DNA of 64,000 bases from Antarcticirhabdus aurantiaca (GCF_009765365.1 NZ_VTOM01000021.1:1-64000), one strand, 5' to 3'; positions 52,912-61,966 are shown, counted from the stretch's first letter. Numbers and translations: made by a program. Notes: generated by a model from the sequence alone, not told the origin.

Positions 52912-55002
52912 ATGCTCCAGCTCGCCGTTCCCGCCGATCATCACGCCGCCGACCTCGCCGGGACCCGGATCGGGCGCTGGCGCGGGGCGGTGGAGCGTTT
53001 CGAGCCCTTTCAGGGCATCGAAGGCTGGGCGCTGGCGCTCGATGCGCCGGACGAGGGGGTCGAGCTCGAATTGACCGTGGGCGAGGACGCCTTCGCGCTC
53101 GCCGTCACCTTCGAGCCGCGCCCCGACCTCGCGCCGCTTCTCGGCTTCGAGGGCGCCTTCGGCTTCCGCTTCGGTCCCGAAACCTTCGCGCGGCTTGCCA
53201 GGCTCGCTCCGCGTCGCCGCGCGCTGCCGGTCGGCGTGCGAGTGTCGGGCACGGACCTCTTCCTGCGCGCGCCGCAGAACCGGGCGCCGAGCGTCGCCGA
53301 GCTGGTGGAGACGTGGCAGAGCGCCGTCCTGGGCGCCCTGAAGCCGCCCGAGCGCCAGCTCGGACGGGGCGAGCGCCTGCTCGCGCGCCTCGCCGAACTG
53401 CGCGTCGGCGCCGAAGCCCTCGCCGCCCGCCCGCTGCGCCCGCATTCCGACCACGACGTCGGTCAGATCGATGGCGTTTATCCCGGCGCCGACGGCCAGG
53501 TCTGGCTCGTCGGCTGGATGAAGCGCGGCGTCGAGGCGGAAGCGCCCGCCGTCATCGTCGATCGTCGCAAGTTCCCCGCGGGGCTCGCCCTCCTGCGCTA
53601 CGAGCGGCCGGACCTGCCGACGAGCGCGGTCGGCATCATCGGCCTCATGGACACGAACTGGCCGCCCGCCCCGGCGATGAAGGAGGGCTTCGTCTTCCTC
53701 GGACGACAGGGCACGCACCACCTGCGCATCGGCGCCCACACCCGGATCCTGCGCGGCGACGCCTTTCTCGCGGCCTATGCGCAGGTCCAGTCCGTGGCGC
53801 CGGGCGGGCCGGCCGAAGCCTTCGCCGCCATCCTCCATTCCGGCGCGAACTGGCTGCCCGGCAACGCCGCCGCGACGGGCCTTGCGGCCGAGAGCGGCGT
53901 CGACCGCCTCCTGATGCTGCCGGGCTTCGGCTGCTTCGCGGAAGGCTGGGCGGTGAGCCCGGCCAAGCGCGTCGAAACCTTCCACATGCGGCTCGGCGAT
54001 TGCGTGCTCGTGGCGGAGGAGGGGGCGACCACCTTCCGGCCCCGGCCGGACCTCCAGCCCGTCTTCGGCGGCACGGCCTCGCCGGTGGCGCGCGCCGGCT
54101 TCCAGGCCGTGCTTCGCGGCGGGCTGCCGGTCGATGCCGGCGGCGCGCCGCTCCTGCGCGTCGTCCACGACGACGGCACCATGGCGGTGAGCCGCGTCGA
54201 GCCGAAGGTCCTGCGCCGGCTCGACCTCGTCGGCGACGGCGAGGAGGTGCTGCGCCTGTTTCCGGCGGTGCGCCTCGAGCCCTTCTGGCGCGCCTTCCTC
54301 GCCGCCGCGCGGCGAAGCCTCGCCGAGCGCCTGCGCGAGCCGGCGATCCAGGCGCTGGCGCCGGCATCCCGCATGCTCGTTCTGCGCCTGCCGGGCGAGC
54401 CGTCCAACCTCGCGCTCCTCTTCGACCGGCTCGCCGCGGAGGCCGACGTCCTGCCGGCGGATGCGGGCATCGCGCTTCTCGCCGATCTCGGCCGCGGGCG
54501 CGGCGAAGCGCTGCTGCGCTTCCACGACCTCAAGGCCGCCCTGCCGAACCGGCCGCTCTCGCTCCTGTTCCTCGCCCACGAGGACGACGCGCTCGGCGAG
54601 TTGCCGGACATCCTGTCGCGGCTCGGAGCCGAGCGCTTCGTGCATCTCGGCCGCGGCCTCGTGCCGACGGCCGAGGGCTGGGCGGCGATCGGCGCCGCGC
54701 TCGCCCGGCGCGGCCACGGGCTCGACTGGCTGGAGGTCGTCGACGATCTCGGCCGGCCCGACCGCGTCGACGGCGCCTTCACCGCCGCCGCCTTCGGCTG
54801 GTCGGCCGCATCCTTCCTGCAATGGAGCGTGTCGGCGCCCCGCTTCACCCGCGGCCTCCACCGCGAGAGCGGCCTGCCGCTGAACGAGGCCGGCGAGCGC
54901 CGCGCGCCCGGCGCGGCGATGCGGGTCGAGCGCCCGCGCGCGTCGCGCCTCGCCGACATGGTGGACGAGGACCTCCTCGCCGGACGGGACCGCGCGCCAT
55001 GA
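52912..55002 (+). CDS. Hypothetical 696-residue protein of the surface locus
   Basis: A large cytoplasmic-looking protein with no recognised family. Residues about 24-90 hold a divergent beta module (WRGAVERFEPFQGIEGWALA, then LLGFEGAFGFRFGPE). A second beta-rich part follows (DGQVWLVGWMKRGVEAEAPA), with a TNWPPAPAMKEGFVFLGRQG segment. From about residue 470 there is a Rossmann-like alternation (SRMLVLRLPGEPSNLALLFD, then LPADAGIALLADLGRGRG). The latter could be a degenerate GT fold. Its stop overlaps the next GT4 start by 4 bp, so it is translationally coupled to that transferase. It may be an acceptor-recognition or chain-length partner; this is a guess. Confidence 0.65.
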   Translation: MLQLAVPADHHAADLAGTRIGRWRGAVERFEPFQGIEGWALALDAPDEGVELELTVGEDAFALAVTFEPRPDLAPLLGFEGAFGFRFGPETFARLARLAPRRRALPVGVRVSGTDLFLRAPQNRAPSVAELVETWQSAVLGALKPPERQLGRGERLLARLAELRVGAEALAARPLRPHSDHDVGQIDGVYPGADGQVWLVGWMKRGVEAEAPAVIVDRRKFPAGLALLRYERPDLPTSAVGIIGLMDTNWPPAPAMKEGFVFLGRQGTHHLRIGAHTRILRGDAFLAAYAQVQSVAPGGPAEAFAAILHSGANWLPGNAAATGLAAESGVDRLLMLPGFGCFAEGWAVSPAKRVETFHMRLGDCVLVAEEGATTFRPRPDLQPVFGGTASPVARAGFQAVLRGGLPVDAGGAPLLRVVHDDGTMAVSRVEPKVLRRLDLVGDGEEVLRLFPAVRLEPFWRAFLAAARRSLAERLREPAIQALAPASRMLVLRLPGEPSNLALLFDRLAAEADVLPADAGIALLADLGRGRGEALLRFHDLKAALPNRPLSLLFLAHEDDALGELPDILSRLGAERFVHLGRGLVPTAEGWAAIGAALARRGHGLDWLEVVDDLGRPDRVDGAFTAAAFGWSAASFLQWSVSAPRFTRGLHRESGLPLNEAGERRAPGAAMRVERPRASRLADMVDEDLLAGRDRAP

Positions 55003-56303
55003 TGCTCGGCCCCGTCCTGCGCCCCGGCCAAGCGCCCGGCCTCCTGCCCCAGCGGCTCGCCGTCGTCTCCCACAGCCATCCCTCGATCTCGAAGGGCGGC
55101 GCCGAGATCGCGGCCTATGCGCTCTATCGAGGCCTGCGGGACGTCGGCGTCGACGCGATCTTCGTCGGCGCCTGCTCGGTGGCCGACCGCGGCCGCCTGG
55201 CGCTGGGCTCGGCGAACGAGTTCGCCGTCTTCGTCGAGCCGGAGCGCTACGACCACTTCTTCCATCTGGCGCCGCGCGGGGTCTCCGAGCAGCTCGTCGA
55301 CATCCTCCTGCGCGAGCGGATCGGGCTCGTCAGCTTCCACCACTTCTTCAATCTCGGCCTCAACACGCTGCGCGCCGTGCGCGCGCTGCCGGGGCTCGCC
55401 GCCTTCCTGACGCTCCACGAGTTCCTCGCGATCTGCCAGAACCACGGGCAGATGATCACCCGCCAGACGCAGAGCCTCTGCGAGCGGGCCACGAACGAGA
55501 GCTGCGTCGCCTGCTTCCCCGAGCACATGCGCAGCCAGTTCACCCTGCGCCGCGACACGATGCTCGGCGCCTTCGGACGCTTCGACGGCTTCGTGTCGCC
55601 GAGCCGCTTCCTCGCCGAGCGCTTCATCGAATGGGGCCTTCCGCCCGAGCGCACCACCGTGATCGAGAACGGCCTCCTGTCGCCGCCCGAGGCGGCGCCG
55701 CCGCGAAAGGGCGAGGTGAGCCGGACCTTCGGCTTCTTCGGCCAGATCAACCCCTTCAAGGGCGTCGACGTCCTTCTCGACGCCGCCGACCTCGTCGCGC
55801 GCGATCCGGCCCTCTCGGCCAGCCTGCGGCTGCGCATCCACGGCAACCTCGTCGGCCAGTCGGAAGCCTTCACCAAGCGCTTCGAGGAGGCGCTGAAGGT
55901 CCATCCCTTCCTCAGCTATGCCGGCCCCTACAACAATGCCTCCGTCCACCGGCTGATGGGCGAGTGCGACTACGTCGTCATTCCCTCCAAGTGGTGGGAG
56001 AACTCGCCCGTCGTTATCCAGGAGGCCTATTCAGTCGGCGTGCCGGTGATCTGCACCGGCATCGGCGGCATGGCCGAGAAGGTGCGCGACGGCGTTTCGG
56101 GCCTCCACTTCCGCCTGGGCGACGCGGCCGACCTCCTGCGCGCCATGCGGATCGGCGCGGACCCGCGCAACGCCGCCCATCTGCGCGCCGGCCTGCCCGC
56201 GGCGCCCAACGCGCTCGACATGGCCGAGCGCTACCTCGCCTTCTTCGGCTCGGCGCTCGCCGGCCGCCAAGCGGCGGCGCGCGATGCCGGCATCGCCGCA
56301 TGA
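54999..56303 (+). CDS. Family 4 glycosyltransferase
   Basis: GT-B fold transferase of 434 residues (GT4, retaining). The N-terminal domain starts LAVVSHSHPSISKGGAEIAA, the typical donor-loop GG. A cysteine-bearing insert (SLCERATNESCVACFPEHM) is unusual and could bind a metal. The C-terminal Rossmann half has GFFGQINPFKGVDVLLDAA and the E-x7-E active-site element in WENSPVVIQEAYSVGVPVI. ATG 54999 overlaps the preceding stop by 4 bp, and the next gene starts by another 4-bp overlap. The donor and acceptor sugars are not readable. Confidence 0.92.
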   Translation: MMLGPVLRPGQAPGLLPQRLAVVSHSHPSISKGGAEIAAYALYRGLRDVGVDAIFVGACSVADRGRLALGSANEFAVFVEPERYDHFFHLAPRGVSEQLVDILLRERIGLVSFHHFFNLGLNTLRAVRALPGLAAFLTLHEFLAICQNHGQMITRQTQSLCERATNESCVACFPEHMRSQFTLRRDTMLGAFGRFDGFVSPSRFLAERFIEWGLPPERTTVIENGLLSPPEAAPPRKGEVSRTFGFFGQINPFKGVDVLLDAADLVARDPALSASLRLRIHGNLVGQSEAFTKRFEEALKVHPFLSYAGPYNNASVHRLMGECDYVVIPSKWWENSPVVIQEAYSVGVPVICTGIGGMAEKVRDGVSGLHFRLGDAADLLRAMRIGADPRNAAHLRAGLPAAPNALDMAERYLAFFGSALAGRQAAARDAGIAA

Positions 56304-57139
56304 TCCGCGGCCACATCGACTTCGTGTCCCGCGCCCGCGTCGAGGGCTGGCTGTTCTCGGAGCGGCTGAATCTTGCGGGCGCCAGCGTCCTCGCCTTCGT
56401 CGACGAGGCCTGCGTCGGCGGCGGGCGGATCGAGCTCTTCCGCCAGGATCTCCTGGATGCCGGCCTCGGCGACGGGCGTGTCGGCTTCGGCTTTCCCGTC
56501 ATGCTGGAGCCCTGGCAGGATCCGCGCGCCCTCGACGTCCGCCTGGACGGCGGCGCGATGCGCCTCGCGCAGGGGCAGGCCTGTCTCGTCGCGCGCGACA
56601 GCCTCGGGGAGGACCGCAGGCGCCAGGGGCGCGAGCCGGGCTCGCTGTCCTGGATGCTCGCCCGCGGCTGGCTCTCCCAGCCGCGCTACGAGACGCTGCG
56701 CATCCTCGGCGAGTTCGGCGTGCGGGTGGAGGCGCTGCGCATCGCGGCGCCGATCCGCGACCTCGACGCCGTGACGGAGGAGATCGCGCTTCTCGCCGCC
56801 GAGATCTGCGAGCTCGCCCTCCTACAGCCGGTCGAGCTGGAGATCCGCGAGAACCTCGGCGCCGGCGCGCTCGACGCCATCCGCCGCGAGGTGCGCGCGG
56901 CCTTTCCGCACGCGCCGCCGGTCGCCGGGCTCTGGTCGCCGACCTCCCAGCTCATCCAGGTGGTCGAGGGCTCGCATCGCGACGGCGCCTCGGCGCGCGG
57001 CGAGGGCGCCGTGGAATACGGCTATGGCGGCCGGCAGCTCCTGATGCTCGACCTCGACGCGCGCGCGCGCCTGCCCGAGCGCCCGAGCCCGCGCTTCACC
57101 GCCTTCGTCCCCCACCCGCCGGGAGGCGCCGCGCGATGA
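56300..57139 (+). CDS. Hypothetical protein with the GDG beta module (paralogue of 52018)
   Basis: A 279-residue paralogue of the protein at 52018-52854. It begins MIRGHIDFVSRARVEGWLFS and reaches DLLDAGLGDGRVGFGFP near residue 62, then a helical middle (LSWMLARGWLSQPRYETLRI). The C-terminus carries QVVEGSHRDGASARGEGAVE, matching the paralogue. Both start and stop overlap neighbours by 4 bp (GT4 upstream, SapC-family downstream), so its dose is tied to theirs. Two copies flanking a transferase suggest a heteromeric or substrate-specific role. Function unknown. Confidence 0.68.
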   Translation: MIRGHIDFVSRARVEGWLFSERLNLAGASVLAFVDEACVGGGRIELFRQDLLDAGLGDGRVGFGFPVMLEPWQDPRALDVRLDGGAMRLAQGQACLVARDSLGEDRRRQGREPGSLSWMLARGWLSQPRYETLRILGEFGVRVEALRIAAPIRDLDAVTEEIALLAAEICELALLQPVELEIRENLGAGALDAIRREVRAAFPHAPPVAGLWSPTSQLIQVVEGSHRDGASARGEGAVEYGYGGRQLLMLDLDARARLPERPSPRFTAFVPHPPGGAAR

Positions 57140-57858
57140 TCGCCGAGGATCCGAGGCCCCTCGCCGGGGAGATGATGACGACCCGCATCTACTCGCCCTT
57201 CGCCTATCCGCTGCCGCGCTCCGTAGCCGTCGTGCCGGTGGCGGCGGCCGAGGGCGAGCGGCTGGCGGGAAGCTTCCCGATGGTCTGGCGGCGCGGCGCC
57301 CGGGGACCGGACCTCGTCGTGCTTCGCAGCCTCCTCGGAGAAGGCGCGGGCTTTCCGCCGGGAGCCGACCGGGCGCTGGCGCTCCTGCCGCTCGTTCTCC
57401 AGGCCTATCCCTTCGTGCGCTCGGAGGAGCCCGGCGCACGCGTCATGCTGGACGCGGCGCTGCCCGACGAGCCGACGGATGCCGGCGCCACCGTCACCGG
57501 CCCCGACGGGCGCCCCTCGCGCGGCACCGAGCTGCGGCTGCGTGCGCTCGCGCTCTTCGGCCAGGATCGCGAGCGAACCGCCGCGATGAGCCGGGCGCTC
57601 GACGCCGCCGGGCTCCTGGAGCCCTGGCCTCTACGCTTCGATCTCGGCCACGGCCGGCGCTGCGCCATCGAGGACCTCCTCGTCGTCTCGCCCAAGGCCT
57701 TCGCGACGCCGGCGCTCGGCTCCGTCCTCGCCGCCTTCGGGGTCGGGGCCGCCCGCCTTCTCGGCCAGCACCGCCTGTCCTTGTTCCGCGCCGGTGCGCT
57801 TCTCGCCGCCGCGCAAGGCGCGGTCGCCGCGGACGTCGCGCGGGGAGGGACGGCGTGA
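57136..57858 (+). CDS. SapC-family protein, first of a tandem pair
   Basis: A 240-residue protein of the SapC family (PF07277-like), originally linked to S-layer protein export in Campylobacter and Caulobacter relatives. Typical features are a short N-terminus, the PMVWRRGARGPDLVVLRSLL block and LPLVLQAYPFVRSEEPGARV, which contains the family's YPF core. The C-terminal half is helical (ALALFGQDRERTAAMSRALD). This copy is more divergent than its neighbour, with no clear N-D-x-E-F motif. It overlaps genes on both sides by 4 bp. It probably assists export or assembly of a surface protein such as the RTX product. Confidence 0.75.
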   Translation: MIAEDPRPLAGEMMTTRIYSPFAYPLPRSVAVVPVAAAEGERLAGSFPMVWRRGARGPDLVVLRSLLGEGAGFPPGADRALALLPLVLQAYPFVRSEEPGARVMLDAALPDEPTDAGATVTGPDGRPSRGTELRLRALALFGQDRERTAAMSRALDAAGLLEPWPLRFDLGHGRRCAIEDLLVVSPKAFATPALGSVLAAFGVGAARLLGQHRLSLFRAGALLAAAQGAVAADVARGGTA

Positions 57859-58778
57859 GCCTCGCCGCCCAGCCCCTGGCGCGCTTCGCGAGCGCCCGCG
57901 CCCGTGCGCCTGAGGGCTACGACTTCGCGGCGGCGGCGGGCTGGCTGCCGCTGAACGACACCGAGTTCCACCTGACGGCCCATCATCTGCCGCTCTCGGT
58001 GCGGATTCTTGCCGGCGCGCCGCGCCTCGGCTTCCTTATCGCGCGCGACTACCCCGCGATGCCCCCCGTGGACGAGGCCGGCCGGTGGCGGGCCGGCTAC
58101 ATGCCGATCGCGCTGCGCACCTTTCCCTTCGCCCTCGCCGCCGCCGCGCCCGGTGCACGGCCGATCGACGAGATCGAGGTCGCGCCGGAGGGCGCCCATC
58201 TCCTCGGCGCGGCAGGCGTTCCGGTCTGCCTCGATCCGGCCGCCGGCACGCTTGGGCCCGAACTCAACGCCATCCGCAACACGCTCCTGATGATGCGCGG
58301 CGGGGGGCAGCGCTTGTCGCGCGCCCTCGACCTCCTGCGCATCGCCGGGCTCCTTGCGCCGCTGCGCGGCCTTCGCGACGAGGCCGCGGCCGACCTCACC
58401 GTCGATCCCGAGCGCTTCGCCGCGCTCGACGCGGACCACGTCGCGGCGCTGGCGGCGGAGTCCTTCCTGCCGCTGGATCTGGCGACCGCGCTCCTGTTCT
58501 CGCGCCGCCACCTCCAGCCCGACCGGCTGCCGCTGCCGGGATCGGCGCGGGAAGCCCAGCATGCCGGCGTCGCCACGCCGGCCGAGGCGATCCTCGTGCC
58601 GCCGCGGGCGGAGGCCATGGACCTCGTCCTCGCCAGCCTCGAAGCGCTCGACTTCGCCTTGGATGCCAGCGACCTTTTCGACGGGGAGGGCGCGGACTGG
58701 CCGCCGCTGGACGGCGCGGAACCGTCCGCGCAAGGCGCCGCGGATAAGGAGGCTGAAGCGCCGCGCGCCGTCGCCTGA
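57855..58778 (+). CDS. SapC-family protein, second of a tandem pair
   Basis: A 307-residue SapC-family protein. The family core is clearer than in the preceding gene: GWLPLNDTEFHLTAHHLPLS near residue 30, PVDEAGRWRAGYMPIALRTF followed by PF near 75-95, and an acidic C-terminal tail (FDGEGADWPPLDGAEPSAQ). GTG 57855 overlaps the first SapC stop by 4 bp. The 1.3:1 length ratio and low mutual similarity suggest a heterodimer rather than recent duplication. Known members are tied to S-layer or surface-protein secretion, though the mechanism is not established. Confidence 0.8.
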   Translation: MSLAAQPLARFASARARAPEGYDFAAAAGWLPLNDTEFHLTAHHLPLSVRILAGAPRLGFLIARDYPAMPPVDEAGRWRAGYMPIALRTFPFALAAAAPGARPIDEIEVAPEGAHLLGAAGVPVCLDPAAGTLGPELNAIRNTLLMMRGGGQRLSRALDLLRIAGLLAPLRGLRDEAAADLTVDPERFAALDADHVAALAAESFLPLDLATALLFSRRHLQPDRLPLPGSAREAQHAGVATPAEAILVPPRAEAMDLVLASLEALDFALDASDLFDGEGADWPPLDGAEPSAQGAADKEAEAPRAVA

Positions 58779-58807
58779 CAATCCCTGCCTGCCCCGAAGG
58801 ACGGTTC

Positions 58808-59473
58808 GTGTTTCCCGCCAGCCCGCTCAGGACCGTTCTCAACGTCGGCAGCGGCCCGGCCAACCCGCTGAAGCTCCACGCCGCCTTCCGGCGCGAGGGT
58901 TGGCGCGAGATCCGCCTCGACATCGATCCCGCCGTCGCGCCCGACATCCTCGGCTCGACCGCCGACATGCGCGGCCTCCTCGCCGACGGGAGCGTCGACG
59001 CGGTCTGGTCCTCCCACAACATCGAGCACCTCGCCGCCCACGAGGTGCCGGGCGCGCTCGCCGAGATGGTGCGGGTCCTAAAGGACGGCGGCTTCGCGCT
59101 GATCACCTGCCCCGACGTCGAGGCGGTCGCCGCGATGATCGTCGAGAAGGGCCTCGACGCGATCGCCTACCAGTCGCCCGCCGGGCCCGTGACGCCGCTC
59201 GACATGCTCTGGGGACACGGCGCCTCGATCGCGGCCGGCCACGCCCACATGGCCCACCGCACCGGCTTCACCGTCCAGCGCCTCGCCCGCCTCGCGCTCG
59301 CCGCGGGCTTTGCCGAGGTGCGCCTCGCCAAGGGCGTCCTCGACCTGTGGGCGCTCTGCCTGACGCCGGGCTGCGACCCGGCCGCCCTCGCGCCGCTCTT
59401 CGAGACCACCGCGCAGGCGAGCCTCCTCGCCGCCGGCCCGGAGGAGGCGGAGGATCCGGGGCCGCCGGCGTGA
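58808..59473 (+). CDS. Class I SAM-dependent methyltransferase of the glycan locus
   Basis: A 221-residue methyltransferase. Motif I is VLNVGSGPANPLKLHAAF, followed by the acidic loop EIRLDIDPAVAPDIL. HNIEHLAAHEVPGALAEMVR and VLKDGGFALITCPDVEAVAA are the usual blocks of small glycan-locus methylases. It starts at GTG 58808, 29 bp after the SapC pair, and overlaps the next transferase by 4 bp. It probably methylates a sugar residue or a glycosylated carrier made by this locus. The target is inferred from context only. Confidence 0.85.
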   Translation: MFPASPLRTVLNVGSGPANPLKLHAAFRREGWREIRLDIDPAVAPDILGSTADMRGLLADGSVDAVWSSHNIEHLAAHEVPGALAEMVRVLKDGGFALITCPDVEAVAAMIVEKGLDAIAYQSPAGPVTPLDMLWGHGASIAAGHAHMAHRTGFTVQRLARLALAAGFAEVRLAKGVLDLWALCLTPGCDPAALAPLFETTAQASLLAAGPEEAEDPGPPA

Positions 59474-60729
59474 AGGTCCTCTTCGTCCACAACAACTTCC
59501 CCGCCCAGTTCCGCCACGTCGCCGCGCGGCTCGCGCGCGACCCGGCCAACGAGGTGCGCGCCATCGGCGCCGACACGGCGCGGGCGCCGCGCGGGGTCCA
59601 GCTCAGCCGCTACGCCTTCCGGCCCGCGGCGTCCGCCGAGACGCATCCCTTCGCGCGCCGCTTCGACCTCGAATGCCGCCGCGCCGAGCAGGCGCTCTAC
59701 GCCGCCTCGATGCTCGGCGCCGAAGGTTTCCGGCCGGACGCGATCCTCGCCCATGGCGGCTGGGGCGAGGCCCTGCCGCTGCGCTCGGTCTGGCCCGACG
59801 CGCGCATCCTCAACTACTGCGAATATTTCTACCGCGCCCGCGGCTCGGACGTGAACTTCGACCCGGAATTCCCGAGCCTCGGCATCGACGGCCTCGCGGG
59901 CCTCTCGGCGCGCAACGCCATGAACCTCCTGGCGCTCGCCGACGCCGATCTCGGCGTCGCGCCGACGCTCTGGCAGCGCTCGACCTACCCGGCCGAGTTC
60001 GCCTCGAAGATCCGCGTCGTCCACGAGGGCGTCGACACCGAGCTCGTCGCGCCCGATCCCGCCGCCACCTGCCGGCTGGAGGACGGGCGGACCGTCGGGC
60101 GCGACGACGAGATCGTCACCTTCGTCGCGCGCAACCTCGAGCCGCTGCGCGGCTACCACGTGCTGATGCGGGCGCTGCCGGCGATCCTGAAGGCGCGGCC
60201 CGCCGCGCGCGTCCTCGTCGTCGGCGGCTTCGGCGTGTCCTACGGCCAGCGCCCGCCGGCGGGAAAGACCTGGCACCAGATCTTCCTCGACGAGGTGGCC
60301 GGCGAGATCGACGCCTCGCGCGTCCATTTTCTCGGCCACCTGCCCTATGGAAGCTACCTCGACGTCCTGCGCGTCTCGGCGGTCCATGTCTACCTCACCT
60401 ATCCCTTCGTTCTCTCATGGTCGTGCCTGGAGGCGATGGCTGCGGGCTGCGTCCTCGTCGCCTCCGACACGCAGCCCGTGCGCGAGGTGATCGCCGACGG
60501 GGAGAACGGCCTCCTCGTGCCGTTCCACGCGCCGGAGCGCCTCGCCGAAACGGTGATCGGCGTGCTGTCGGAGCGCGAGCGCCACGCCCGGCTCGGCGCG
60601 GCGGCGCGGCGGACGATCGTCGAGCGCTTCGACGCCGAGAGCGTCTGCGTTCCCGCCATGATGCGGCTGATCCGCGGCGCCTCGGCACCCGGCGAGGGCG
60701 CAGAGCCCGGCACCTGGCCGATGGGCTGA
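59470..60729 (+). CDS. Family 4 glycosyltransferase
   Basis: GT-B fold transferase of 419 residues. The start VKVLFVHNNFPAQFRHVAAR and the long N-domain (ILAHGGWGEALPLRSVWPDA, LNYCEYFYRARGSDVNFDPE) match a subfamily common in alphaproteobacterial capsule and glycoprotein loci. The C-domain has VARNLEPLRGYHVLMRALPA and the active-site element FVLSWSCLEAMAAGCVLVAS. GTG 59470 overlaps the methyltransferase stop by 4 bp. The gene ends the tightly packed series; the next gene starts 76 bp later. Confidence 0.92.
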   Translation: MKVLFVHNNFPAQFRHVAARLARDPANEVRAIGADTARAPRGVQLSRYAFRPAASAETHPFARRFDLECRRAEQALYAASMLGAEGFRPDAILAHGGWGEALPLRSVWPDARILNYCEYFYRARGSDVNFDPEFPSLGIDGLAGLSARNAMNLLALADADLGVAPTLWQRSTYPAEFASKIRVVHEGVDTELVAPDPAATCRLEDGRTVGRDDEIVTFVARNLEPLRGYHVLMRALPAILKARPAARVLVVGGFGVSYGQRPPAGKTWHQIFLDEVAGEIDASRVHFLGHLPYGSYLDVLRVSAVHVYLTYPFVLSWSCLEAMAAGCVLVASDTQPVREVIADGENGLLVPFHAPERLAETVIGVLSERERHARLGAAARRTIVERFDAESVCVPAMMRLIRGASAPGEGAEPGTWPMG

Positions 60730-60805
60730 GCGCGCCCGGCGCAAGCCCCGATCCGACAAGGCGATTTATCCTCGCCGCCACGACCGCAGAAGGCTCCGAC
60801 GAACG

Positions 60806-61939
60806 ATGCGCGCAGCTCTTGTCAAATATTCCGGGCGCCGCCTCAACAATCACGAGGCCGTCTGGTACGACATGCCCTTCCGCTCCACGCTGGAGGACTA
60901 TTACAACACCGGCGACATCTGCGTGTACGATTCCACGCTGCGGCTGGTGAAGTACAGCGCGGGCGTCGCGCTTAACATCGACGAGCCGGTGACGGACGGC
61001 GTGCTGGAGCGCATCCGCGCGTCCTGCGACTTCATCCTCCTGCGCGGCTCGAACTACATCCACGAGCAGATGGACTGGGGCCACTTCCTGTCCTGGATCG
61101 AGGCGCTCGACCTGCCGGTCCTCGTCATCGGCGTCGGCGCGCAGGCCGAGCGCGAGCGCGCGATCGTCCTGCCCACCGAGAACCGCCGCGTCTGGCAGGC
61201 CATCGCTGACCGCGCGCCCTCCATCGGCGTGCGCGGCGCCTTCAGCGCCGAAACGCTGCACCGCAACGGCATCCACAACATCGAGATCGTCGGCTGCCCC
61301 TCGCTCTTCCGCGGCCTCGACCGGTCCTTGAAACTGCGCCATGCGCCCGACGGCCCGCGCCGCGTGACCTTCTCGCTGCGCCGCGAGGTCGGCTCGACCT
61401 ACGCCCTCGACCCGGCCGCCTTCCAGGCGACGCAGAAGCGCATCATCGCCAAGCTCGCCCTCGTCAGCGACCTTTACCTCTCCTGCCACGGCGAGCCGGA
61501 GGAGAAGGCCTTCTTCTTCCGCGCCCCCCGCCACATGGACAAGGCGAGGGCCGAGCTCGTCGCGCAGGGCTGGTTCGACGAGGTGACCGGCCGCGTCCTC
61601 CAGGACCTCTACGAGCGGCGGCTCTTCTATGTCGGGGCGCCCGGCGACTACGACGTCTACGCGGCCCAGTTCGACGCGGCGCTGGGCTACCGCGTCCACG
61701 CCGTCCTGCCGGCGGTGGCCGTGGGCGTGCCGGGCGTCCTCTTCTCCTACGACACGCGCTCGCGCGAGCTCGCCGAGACCTTCGACCTGCCGATCTACTC
61801 GCCCGAGGAGTTCGAGCGCCAGACCCTTGGCGAGGCCCTCGCGCCCCAGCGCTTCGACCGCTTCCAGGCGTTGTTTCCCGAGCGCTACGACCGCATGAAG
61901 GCCTTCATCGAGAAGAACGGCGTGCCCACCCGCATGTGA
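60806..61939 (+). CDS. Polysaccharide pyruvyl transferase family protein
   Basis: A 377-residue protein of the polysaccharide pyruvyl transferase family, which adds pyruvate ketals from phosphoenolpyruvate to sugars. The N-terminus MRAALVKYSGRRLNNHEAVW is followed by NTGDICVYDSTLRLVKYSAG. The central SIGVRGAFSAETLHRNGIHN followed by IEIVGCPSLF is the family hallmark, and GYRVHAVLPAVAVGVPGVLF carries the conserved His. Pyruvylation gives negative charge and is used to anchor S-layer proteins in other bacteria, which fits the SapC pair. A 10-bp hairpin directly follows the stop. Confidence 0.88.
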   Translation: MRAALVKYSGRRLNNHEAVWYDMPFRSTLEDYYNTGDICVYDSTLRLVKYSAGVALNIDEPVTDGVLERIRASCDFILLRGSNYIHEQMDWGHFLSWIEALDLPVLVIGVGAQAERERAIVLPTENRRVWQAIADRAPSIGVRGAFSAETLHRNGIHNIEIVGCPSLFRGLDRSLKLRHAPDGPRRVTFSLRREVGSTYALDPAAFQATQKRIIAKLALVSDLYLSCHGEPEEKAFFFRAPRHMDKARAELVAQGWFDEVTGRVLQDLYERRLFYVGAPGDYDVYAAQFDAALGYRVHAVLPAVAVGVPGVLFSYDTRSRELAETFDLPIYSPEEFERQTLGEALAPQRFDRFQALFPERYDRMKAFIEKNGVPTRM

Positions 61940-61966
61940 CGCCGCGCGGCGGCAGCCCGCGCGGCG
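61940..61966 (+). terminator. 10-bp hairpin directly after the pyruvyl transferase stop
   Basis: CGCCGCGCGG (61940-61949) pairs perfectly with 61957-61966 around a 7-base loop, starting at the base after the stop codon. The following CTTGAGCGTCTTCC has only scattered T. Probable transcript end or attenuation point. Confidence 0.5.
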
